Below are positions 1-5,071 of a DNA stretch of 5,342 bases, one piece after another. The notes below the pieces were generated by a model. That model did not search any database. It was given only the letters and a program-made list of their open reading frames with translations, and was not told where the DNA came from. The stretch is from JABCPE02 sp963519075 (lineage in GTDB: Bacteria; Bacteroidota; Bacteroidia; Flavobacteriales; Weeksellaceae): contig CAUQMH010000099.1 of NCBI GenBank assembly GCA_963519075.1, forward strand, positions 1-5,342, given 5' to 3'. Made by a program: the position numbers and the translations under genes. Within the stretch, counting starts at the first letter, position 1. The number at the start of each line of letters is the position of its first letter.

Positions 1-1
1 G

Positions 2-378
2 CTCAAAACTCCATTTAAAGAGACCAATCTGCTTGTATTTAACAAAAGCTATTTGGGTAAAAAAACTACATCTTTTGCTCTTAAGTTTTACTCGGATGGG
101 AGATTATTTTTTTTACTTCTCAAGATGGTTTTACGATAAAACCAAGCGATACCTTTGATAAAAACTGGGAAAACGCTCCTAACATTGGCTACTGGCGAGT
201 AGAAGACAATAAAATAAAGATAGAATATTTTTTATGTGGTGATAGTGGTTTTTATAAAAGAGAGCAGGGAGAAATAAAAGGTGATAGTATAGTTTTTTAT
301 CAGACTTTATTTTCTCCTATTAAGGGAAAGGTTGTTTGTGAGACATATTATGTTTTGTCTGATATGTCAGTTGAGTGA
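2..378 (+). pseudogene. Unrecognised protein, 5'-partial, with a frame break at a poly-T run
   Basis: I do not recognise the family. Two frames join into one plausible beta-rich protein. The frame starting at base 2 reads ...SFALKFYSDGRLFF up to the 8-T run at 107-114 and, if it continued, would stop at TAA 137-139. The -1 frame from base 115 continues TSQDGFTIKPSDTFDKNW... through GYWRVEDNKIKIEYF and GDSIVFYQTLF to TGA 376-378 (87 codons). The joined text has alternating aromatic/hydrophobic strands and Asp/Gly turns, as in small secreted or lipoprotein-type domains. No signal peptide can be judged because the N-terminus lies outside the window. The break could be a lost T (nine Ts would restore the frame), a sequencing error, phase variation or -1 ribosomal frameshifting. 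That the two segments belong together is an inference from their fit. No promoter or terminator is evident; 379-447 shows nothing recognisable. Confidence 0.6.
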
Positions 379-447
379 ATATGCAGCAACTATTGTAAAA
401 GTGTTACTTGATTTGTGAAGATAAATTTAAAGTCTGACCTAAATTTA

Positions 448-479
448 TTCGATTCTTGATAGAAAAATATTTATCTTTG
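448..479 (+). promoter_or_regulatory. Putative Bacteroidota-type promoter for tsaE
   Basis: TATCTTTG (472-479) matches the Bacteroidota -7 consensus TAnnTTTG exactly. TTCG (448-451), one mismatch from the -33 box TTTG, lies 20 bp upstream. The predicted transcript would start just before the tsaE ATG at 497, giving a 5' leader of roughly 10 nt. This is pattern matching only; the AT-rich context makes chance matches possible. Confidence 0.5.
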
Positions 480-496
480 AAAATAAGTTTTATGTA

Positions 497-916
497 ATGG
501 ATTTTGAGATTGATAATTTGGATGGTTGGAAAGAAGTTATAAAAAGCATTCTTCCACATTTGAAGCACAATATTTTGCTGTTAAAAGGCAATTTGGGCAC
601 AGGGAAAACCACTTTTACCAAATACCTTTTGGAGGAAATGGGAAGTGCAGATGGTGTGGATTCTCCCACTTATTCCATTGTAAATGAATACAATACTCCA
701 AGAGGAAAGGTGTTTCATTTTGACCTTTATAGAATGAAAAGTGTGGAAGAAATCCAAGACATTGGGATAGAGGAATACATAGACAACGGATTTTTGTCCA
801 TTATAGAGTGGCCAGAGATTTATGAAGAGGAACTCTATGGCATCCCATACCACGAGATGAAAATAGAAAATACAGGAAGCATAAGGAAGATTTCCTTTTC
901 ATCAAAAAATGATTGA
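497..916 (+). CDS. tsaE: tRNA threonylcarbamoyladenosine biosynthesis ATPase TsaE
   Basis: TsaE is the P-loop ATPase that works with TsaB and TsaD in the cytoplasm to transfer threonylcarbamoyl to A37 of ANN-decoding tRNAs (t6A). The 139-residue protein has the family hallmarks: Walker A GNLGTGKTT (31-39), SPTYSIVNEY (56-65, switch-type segment), HFDLYR (74-79) and IIEWPE (102-107, the Walker B-like strand). The length suits the compact flavobacterial form, slightly shorter than the E. coli protein. The start is the ATG at 497; there is no Shine-Dalgarno sequence, as is normal in this phylum, and a TATCTTTG box lies just upstream. ald follows after 28 bp in the same direction, so the two are probably cotranscribed. 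Substrate and partners are family knowledge; the motifs are seen directly. No key residue appears to be missing. Confidence 0.96.
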   Translation: MDFEIDNLDGWKEVIKSILPHLKHNILLLKGNLGTGKTTFTKYLLEEMGSADGVDSPTYSIVNEYNTPRGKVFHFDLYRMKSVEEIQDIGIEEYIDNGFLSIIEWPEIYEEELYGIPYHEMKIENTGSIRKISFSSKND

Positions 917-944
917 CAGCAATAAATAGTTTTAAAAATATCCC

Positions 945-2132
945 ATGAACAGTAGTGTTTTTACTCCTTTTACCGAGAAAGAGCTGGTGCCGCAAGAGGA
1001 AAGGCTAGAAGTGATAAAGAAAGGCGGAATCATGACTATAGGCGTTCCGAAAGAGTCCTCTCTGAATGAAAACAGAGTGCCGATAACTCCCGATGCTGTG
1101 CAGGTTTTGACGCAATATGGGTATAAACTCATGATAGAGTCTGATGCGGGAAAAAAGGCGTTTTTCAGTGATTTGGAGTATTCTGAAGCAGGAGCTATTA
1201 TAGTGGATAAAGCTAAGGCTTTTGAGCAGGATTTGGTATTGAAAGTAAGCGCTCCTTCTTTGGAGGAAATAGAATTATTGAAATCTAATTCATATATAAT
1301 CAGTGCATTACAGATTAATCTTAGAGAAAAAGAGTATTTCAAAAAACTTTCTGAAAAGAAAATCAATGCCATAGCCTACGAGTTCATAGAAGATGAAAAT
1401 AAAGAGCAGATGCTGGTAAAGCTGATAGGCGAGATAGCGGGCGGAATGTCAGTGCTTTACGCATCGGAGATGCTGGCTGTTTCAAAAGGGCTTATGCTCG
1501 GCGGAATTACAGGAGTGCGCCCTGTGGAAGTGGTGGTTTTGGGAGCGGATATTGTGGGGGAATATGCGGTGAGAGCAGCGATAGGGTTGGGTGCCACAGT
1601 GAGGGTTTTTGATAATTCTCTATCCAAACTTAGAAATATCCAGAATTCCATAGGCAGCCGAATATCCACCTCGATGATAGACCCAAAGGAACTGACCAAA
1701 AGCCTCCGAAGAGCCGATGTGTTGATAGGAACCATTCCGAGAATAAATATGCCGCCTATCGTGACAGAAAAAATGGTAACGCTGATGAAACAGGGAAGCG
1801 TCATCGTAGATTTGACCATAGATACAGGGAAATGTGTGGAGACTACGGAAGTTACTGATTTTGAGAAGCCTTATGTAGAAAAACACGGAATCCTGCATTC
1901 TGGACTACCGAATTTGACTTCCAAAATTCCAAGAACCACCAGCAAAGCCATTAGTAATTTCTTTTTGAGTTATCTCTTGAAAATCAATGAAGAAGGTGGT
2001 TTTGAAAATGTATTAAAATTAGGAAACGGCTGCAGACAGGGATTTTATATGTACAAAGGCCGTCATACCAAACAGCTGGTTTGTGACAAATTTGGACTTA
2101 AATTTAATGATATCAATCTACTCTTGTTATAA
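945..2132 (+). CDS. ald: Alanine dehydrogenase-like protein (AlaDH/PNT family)
   Basis: AlaDH reversibly deaminates L-alanine to pyruvate and ammonia with NAD. The 395-residue protein starts MNSSVFTPFT; the roughly 30-residue extension before TIGVPKES is usual in flavobacterial homologues and supports the ATG at 945 over the internal ATG at 1032. The N-terminal domain (about 30-165) keeps NENRV (Arg44, the substrate Arg) and LVLKV (Lys100, the pyruvate-binding Lys of Bacillus Ald). The NAD domain has GITGVRPVEVVVLGADIVG (187-205), IVDLTIDTG (287-295, Asp293 matching the catalytic Asp) and LPNLTS (321-326). Two sites are odd: the expected catalytic His is Gln123 (ISALQ), and the middle Gly of GxGxxG is Asp202. 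The family is certain; NAD-linked alanine dehydrogenase activity is not. It lies 28 bp after tsaE with no Shine-Dalgarno sequence and ends just before a terminator. A weak TAGTTTTA box (927-934) could give it its own promoter. Confidence 0.88.
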   Translation: MNSSVFTPFTEKELVPQEERLEVIKKGGIMTIGVPKESSLNENRVPITPDAVQVLTQYGYKLMIESDAGKKAFFSDLEYSEAGAIIVDKAKAFEQDLVLKVSAPSLEEIELLKSNSYIISALQINLREKEYFKKLSEKKINAIAYEFIEDENKEQMLVKLIGEIAGGMSVLYASEMLAVSKGLMLGGITGVRPVEVVVLGADIVGEYAVRAAIGLGATVRVFDNSLSKLRNIQNSIGSRISTSMIDPKELTKSLRRADVLIGTIPRINMPPIVTEKMVTLMKQGSVIVDLTIDTGKCVETTEVTDFEKPYVEKHGILHSGLPNLTSKIPRTTSKAISNFFLSYLLKINEEGGFENVLKLGNGCRQGFYMYKGRHTKQLVCDKFGLKFNDINLLLL

Positions 2133-2136
2133 AATA

Positions 2137-2164
2137 AAAATCGGTCTTTTTGGAGACCGATTTT
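2137..2164. terminator. Bidirectional intrinsic terminator between convergent ald and frr
   Basis: AAAATCGGTCT (2137-2147) and AGACCGATTTT (2154-2164) form a perfect 11-bp stem around a 6-nt loop. Each strand ends in a T run, so the element can terminate ald on the + strand and frr on the - strand. It starts 4 bp after the ald stop codon and ends 3 bp before the last base of the frr stop codon. Confidence 0.9.
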
Positions 2165-2167
2165 GCA

Positions 2168-2722
2168 TTATATTTTCATAATGTCTGCTTCTTTTACTTT
2201 CAAGTGTTCATCAGAACTTTTGACATATTTATCAGTCAATTCCTGAATTTTACTTTCTGTATCTTTGATAACATCCTCAGAAACTCCTTCTAATTTTTTA
2301 AGGTCTTTCATCGCTTCTTGTCTTGCGTTACGGATAGTTACTTTTGTCTGTTCCGCTTCTGCTTTGGCTTGTTTTGCTAATTCTTTTCTTCTTTCTTCCG
2401 TTAGAGGCGGTACATTTAGAATGATATTTTCGCCGTTATTAGAAGGTGCAAAACCAAGATTAGAAACGATAATCGCTTTTTCTATCGCTCCTATGGCGTT
2501 TTTGTCCCAAGGCTGGATAGAGATGGTCATGGCATCAGGGATAGAGACATTGGCAACCTGCGAAAGCGGTGTCATCGCTCCGTAATATTCCACCATTACA
2601 TCTTGCACCATAGCTGTAGAAGCTCTTCCAGCTCTGATTTTTTGGAAAGCGTGATCCAAATGTTTTATCGCTGCATCCATTTCTTGTTTAGCAGATGCTA
2701 TGATAAGTTCTAATTCTTCCAT
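2168..2722 (-). CDS. frr: Ribosome recycling factor
   Basis: RRF, with EF-G, splits post-termination ribosomes into subunits. From the ATG at 2722 the protein has 184 residues, the normal family length, starting MEELELII. Domain I is the three-helix bundle: helix 1 ends in KIRAGRAS (28-35) and helices 2-3 run from about 106 to 184, with PPLTEERRKELAKQAK (105-120) and the basic patch IRNARQEAMKD (130-140), which carries the Arg residues that contact 23S rRNA. Domain II (about 32-104) includes VEYYGAMTPLSQVANVSIPD (44-63). A longer start at 2752 would add ten residues (MCNLSNFQYT) that match nothing in the family, so I prefer 2722. It is second in a pyrH-frr pair, a very common bacterial order, and has no promoter-like box in the 30-bp gap. 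It ends at a bidirectional terminator. Confidence 0.96.
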   Translation of the reverse strand: MEELELIIASAKQEMDAAIKHLDHAFQKIRAGRASTAMVQDVMVEYYGAMTPLSQVANVSIPDAMTISIQPWDKNAIGAIEKAIIVSNLGFAPSNNGENIILNVPPLTEERRKELAKQAKAEAEQTKVTIRNARQEAMKDLKKLEGVSEDVIKDTESKIQELTDKYVKSSDEHLKVKEADIMKI

Positions 2723-2752
2723 TGTATATTGAAAATTTGATAAATTACACAT

Positions 2753-3457
2753 TTAGTTTACGATAGTTCCTATATCTTCTCCTTCTACTATTTTCAGGAG
2801 ATTATTTTCTTTATTCATATCAAAGACAATGATAGGGAGGTTGTTCTCTTGGCTTAGAGTAAAGGCAGTCATATCCATTACTTTAAGGTTTTTCTCAATC
2901 ACTTCATTGAATGATAAGCTATTGAATTTCATAGCATTGTTGTTTTTCTCTGGGTCGCTGTCGTAGATGCCATCTACACGGGTTCCTTTCAGAATTACAT
3001 CAGCGCCTATTTCTATGGCTCTGAGCGTAGCGGCTGTATCCGTAGTGAAATAAGGGTTTCCTGTTCCTGCTCCGAAGATGACAACTCTTCCTTTTTCTAA
3101 GTGTCTTACGGCTCTTCTTTTGATGAAAGGCTCTGCTATTTTGTCCATTTCTATGGCTGTCTGAAGTCTGGTTTTCAGACCGATGTCCTCCAAAGCGCCT
3201 TGTAGAGCCATTCCATTGATTATCGTAGCGAGCATTCCCATGTAGTCGCCCTGAACTCTATCCATTCCCTTAGCCGCTCCAGAAACTCCTCGGAAGATGT
3301 TTCCGCCGCCGATTACTATGGCAACTTCGCAGCCTTTGTCCACTACTTTTTTGATTTCTTGGGAATATTCATTAAGCTTCTCAGTATCAATACCGTATTG
3401 TTTGTCTCCCATAAGGGCTTCTCCGCTTAATTTTAGTAGAATTCGTTTGTATTTCAT
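2753..3457 (-). CDS. pyrH: Uridylate (UMP) kinase
   Basis: PyrH phosphorylates UMP to UDP with ATP, the gateway to UTP and CTP. It belongs to the amino-acid-kinase fold and acts as a hexamer, not as a P-loop NMP kinase. The 234-residue protein shows the motifs in order: ILLKLSGEAL (6-15, phosphate binding), VIGGGNIFRG (48-57), GDYMGMLATIINGMAL (70-85, UMP contact with Asp71), FGAGTGNPYFTTDTAA (128-143) and LKGTRVDGIYDSDP (156-169, ATP site). The length is a little below the 241 residues of E. coli. The start MKYKRILLKLSGE is the usual one. It is first in a - strand pair with frr and diverges from cmk, another pyrimidine nucleotide kinase. A TATATTTG box about 68 nt upstream is the likely promoter. 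Confidence 0.97.
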   Translation of the reverse strand: MKYKRILLKLSGEALMGDKQYGIDTEKLNEYSQEIKKVVDKGCEVAIVIGGGNIFRGVSGAAKGMDRVQGDYMGMLATIINGMALQGALEDIGLKTRLQTAIEMDKIAEPFIKRRAVRHLEKGRVVIFGAGTGNPYFTTDTAATLRAIEIGADVILKGTRVDGIYDSDPEKNNNAMKFNSLSFNEVIEKNLKVMDMTAFTLSQENNLPIIVFDMNKENNLLKIVEGEDIGTIVN

Positions 3458-3524
3458 TGTCTTATAATGTTTTAATTTTTATGGTTGATAAAGTTTTAGT
3501 CTTTAAAGCATCCAAAAATTCATG

Positions 3525-3532
3525 CAAATATA
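3525..3532 (-). promoter_or_regulatory. Putative -7 box for the pyrH-frr operon
   Basis: On the - strand, 3532 to 3525 reads TATATTTG, an exact match to TAnnTTTG. No good TTTG box is seen 18-22 bp upstream. It would give a leader of roughly 60 nt before the pyrH ATG at 3457. Confidence 0.5.
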
Positions 3533-3561
3533 AACAAATCAGAAAGAAAATAATAGAATAT

Positions 3562-3593
3562 TTTGGATTATGAGATAATAAAATTTAATTTTG
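3562..3593 (+). promoter_or_regulatory. Consensus Bacteroidota promoter for cmk
   Basis: TTTG (3562-3565), a 20-bp spacer, then TAATTTTG (3586-3593) match both the -33 and -7 consensus boxes with the expected spacing. The -7 box ends 5 bp before the cmk ATG at 3599, so transcription would start at or beside the start codon. This argues against the TTG-initiated longer reading frame from 3563, which would lie inside the promoter. Confidence 0.65.
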
Positions 3594-3598
3594 GCTTT

Positions 3599-4276
3599 AT
3601 GAATAAGAAAGGTTTGGTTATAGCCATTGATGGATTTTCATCCACAGGAAAAAGTTCTATTTCTAAAGTAGTAGCAGATACTTTGGGACTTATCCATATC
3701 GATACAGGTGCCATGTATAGGGCGATTACGCTTTTTGGGCTGAGAAATTTCAAGAACGAAAAACAAGAGATAGATTTGTCTAAACTGCTTCAGAATTTGA
3801 ATGAAATTTCATTAGAATTTAGAGAAAATAGCGGGAAATTAGAAATTTATCTAAATGGAGAAAATGTAAGTAAGGAAATCCGTGCCACGGAAGTCTCTGA
3901 TAATGTTAGTTTTATAGCAAAACAGCCCGAAGTGAGGGAGCGTTTGGTGGTTTTACAAAGGGATATTGCAGAAAAACAAGGCGTGATTATGGATGGCAGG
4001 GATATAGGAACGGTGGTTCTGCCCAATGCAGACTATAAATTTTTCCTTACTGCAAGTGCAGATGAACGCGCAAGGAGAAGATTTTTGGAGCTGCAAAGCC
4101 TTGGTATAGAGACGACTATAGAAGAAGTGAAACAAAATCTCATAGAAAGAGACCGAATAGACAGCGAAAGAGAAATTTCTCCACTGAAACAGGCTGAAGA
4201 TGCGATACTTATAGATAATACAAACCTAAATAAAGAAGAAACCATAGAATTGATTTTATCATACATTAAGAAATAA
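3599..4276 (+). CDS. cmk: Cytidylate kinase
   Basis: Cmk phosphorylates CMP and dCMP to their diphosphates with ATP in the cytoplasm, salvaging nucleotides from RNA turnover and supplying dCTP. From ATG 3599 the protein has 225 residues, matching the family (about 225-230). Motifs in order: P-loop IDGFSSTGKSS (10-20), IDTGAMYRA (34-42), the CMP-domain signature EIRATEVSDNVSFIA (93-107), MDGRDIGTVVLPNAD (131-145, base and phosphate contacts), the LID-region ERARRR (156-161), RDRIDSERE (184-192) and the C-terminal ILIDNTNL (203-210). A TTG codon at 3563 would add 12 residues, but the P-loop sits at the right distance from Met13 of that frame, and the promoter boxes overlap the extension. The gene diverges from pyrH across 141 bp. 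Its 3' end is 14 bp before the longest ytxH frame, with only a weak hairpin between. Confidence 0.96.
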   Translation: MNKKGLVIAIDGFSSTGKSSISKVVADTLGLIHIDTGAMYRAITLFGLRNFKNEKQEIDLSKLLQNLNEISLEFRENSGKLEIYLNGENVSKEIRATEVSDNVSFIAKQPEVRERLVVLQRDIAEKQGVIMDGRDIGTVVLPNADYKFFLTASADERARRRFLELQSLGIETTIEEVKQNLIERDRIDSEREISPLKQAEDAILIDNTNLNKEETIELILSYIKK

Positions 4277-4290
4277 TTAACAGAAAAAAA

Positions 4291-4321
4291 TTGTCTGTTT
4301 GGTATATTTATTGTAATTTTA
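4291..4321 (+). promoter_or_regulatory. Possible promoter for the ytxH-like gene
   Basis: TTG (4291-4293) and TAATTTTA (4314-4321, one mismatch from TAnnTTTG) are separated by 20 bp, the same geometry as at tsaE and cmk. If used, the transcript would begin near 4328, downstream of the only canonical start codon of the next gene (TTG 4291). This is moderate evidence at best in AT-rich DNA. Confidence 0.3.
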
Positions 4322-4665
4322 TCCAAGTAATAGCAAAGGGCTATTCAGAGATAAATATTAACATTAAAAAATTTACTAAAATTTCTAGTGTAATAAATTC
4401 ATTTATTGTTGTAGTTATATTAGCAGGTGCAGCAATAGGTTCGTTACTAGGTGTATTATTTGCTCCAGAAAAAGGAGTAGAAACTAGAAGAAAATTAAGA
4501 AGAAAAGCTGAAGATTTGAGAGATGAAGCTTTGGATCATTATGAACACCTTAGAGATGAGGCTCTAGAGCGCTATGAGAACATTTCTGGAAAAGTAAAAC
4601 AAGGAGCAGAGAAAGTAGTAGCTGATGTGAAAGAAAGCTATGAAAACTATAAAAAAAATAGTTAG
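4291..4665 (+). CDS. YtxH-type membrane-anchored coiled-coil protein, start codon uncertain
   Basis: One hydrophobic helix, IVVVILAGAAIGSLLGVLFAP (residues 39-59 counted from TTG 4291), leads into EKGVETRRKLRRKAED. The Gly/Ala-rich helix followed by FAPEKGxETRRK is the YtxH-domain signature. The rest is a charged helix containing two 11-residue repeats (LRDEALDHYEH and LRDEALERYEN, 4516-4581) and ending VADVKESYENYKKNS. YtxH proteins are general-stress or envelope proteins of unclear biochemical function. The start is a problem: after the in-frame stop at 4267 there is no ATG or GTG before the membrane helix. TTG 4291 is the only canonical option (124 codons), but a promoter-like element overlaps it. 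ATT at 4363, followed by AAAAAATTTACT, would give a 100-residue protein with a normal short N-terminus. A strong terminator follows the stop. The fold class is fairly sure, the N-terminus is not. Confidence 0.8.
   Translation: MSVWYIYCNFIQVIAKGYSEININIKKFTKISSVINSFIVVVILAGAAIGSLLGVLFAPEKGVETRRKLRRKAEDLRDEALDHYEHLRDEALERYENISGKVKQGAEKVVADVKESYENYKKNS
4516..4581 (+). repeat. Two diverged 33-bp tandem units encoding an 11-residue repeat
   Basis: Units 4516-4548 and 4549-4581 are in frame within the ytxH-like gene. They agree at 23 of 33 bases and 8 of 11 residues (LRDEAL--YE-). Many of the differences are synonymous, so the duplication is old and kept at protein level. An 11-residue period is typical of extended amphipathic or right-handed coiled-coil helices. 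Confidence 0.8.
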
Positions 4666-4705
4666 TCTCCAAAAGACACAGAAATTTAATAGTAAGATGA
4701 TTTAA

Positions 4706-4733
4706 AAGAGGGGATTTATAAAAGTCCCCTTTT
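4706..4733 (+). terminator. Intrinsic terminator after the ytxH-like gene
   Basis: AAGAGGGGATTT (4706-4717) pairs with AAGTCCCCTTTT (4722-4733) around an ATAA tetraloop: 12 bp including two G-T wobbles. It is followed by AGTTTT. The hairpin lies 41 bp after the stop codon and 22 bp before the next ATG, so it separates ytxH from the holin-like gene or lets through only part of the transcription. Confidence 0.85.
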
Positions 4734-4755
4734 AGTTTTCAAAAGAGAAAGGAAG

Positions 4756-5070
4756 ATGATAGGCTTGTTTAAAAATTATATAGAAAAAAGAATCAGTCTC
4801 TTAAAACTAGAAACGACAGAAACCTCCGTAAAAGTGCTTAGTATGGCGGTATATATCCTGCTGATGGTCACTTTGGGGATTTGTTTCTTTGCGTTTTTCT
4901 GTCTGGGGCTGGGACTTGTGATTGGTAGTTTGCTGGGAAATTATGCTTATGGGATGCTTATCATGGCGAGCATATTTTTGGTAGGTTTGTTGGTGGTTTT
5001 TTCTCAGAAGAAAAATATCATAGAAAATCTGAAAGAGCGTTTGGTGAACATTATTTACAATGAAGAATAA
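4756..5070 (+). CDS. Two-helix membrane protein, holin-X/YqjE-like (phage holin family)
   Basis: The 104-residue protein starts with an amphipathic stretch, MIGLFKNYIEKRISLLKLET (1-20), then a membrane segment at about 28-59 (AVYILLMVTLGICFFAFFCL, continuing as a Gly-rich GLGLVIGSLLG), a short turn NYAYG (62-66), a second membrane helix at about 67-83, and a charged tail KKNIIENLKERLVNIIYNEE. This layout, including the LLKLET segment before helix 1, fits the small 'phage holin family' (holin superfamily III) proteins that include E. coli YqjE. Despite the name, chromosomal members are not prophage lysis genes, and no phage genes are seen here. The start is ATG 4756, with AGGA (4750-4753) only 2 nt before it, too close for a normal Shine-Dalgarno sequence. 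The next gene begins 1 bp after the stop, so they are surely cotranscribed. Function unknown; family assignment moderately sure. Confidence 0.8.
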   Translation: MIGLFKNYIEKRISLLKLETTETSVKVLSMAVYILLMVTLGICFFAFFCLGLGLVIGSLLGNYAYGMLIMASIFLVGLLVVFSQKKNIIENLKERLVNIIYNEE

Positions 5071-5071
5071 A

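Noticed and set aside
379..447. Possible small gene or RNA between the broken gene and tsaE
   Set aside because: AT-rich, with no sustained reading frame, hairpin or repeat that I can support.
932..1372. Long reverse-strand open frame (146 codons) opposite ald, and similar antisense frames opposite tsaE, ald, frr and cmk
   Set aside because: The translations are Ser/Phe/Leu-rich shadow sequences with no motifs and lie entirely over well-supported genes.
3563..3598. TTG-initiated N-terminal extension of cmk
   Set aside because: It would start inside the consensus promoter and adds 12 residues before the normal Cmk N-terminus; ATG 3599 places the P-loop correctly.
4279..4299. Hairpin AACAGA/TCTGTT as a terminator for cmk
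   Set aside because: Only a 6-bp stem with a 9-nt loop, not extendable and followed by TTGG rather than a T run; it also overlaps the ytxH promoter-like boxes.
4733..4740. TAGTTTTC as a -7 box for the holin-like gene
   Set aside because: The final base is wrong, there is no TTTG about 20 bp upstream, and it overlaps the terminator T tract.
4756..5070. Prophage lysis module (holin)
   Set aside because: The 'phage holin' name is a family label. No endolysin, phage structural gene, integrase or attachment repeat is present, and the neighbours are housekeeping or envelope genes.
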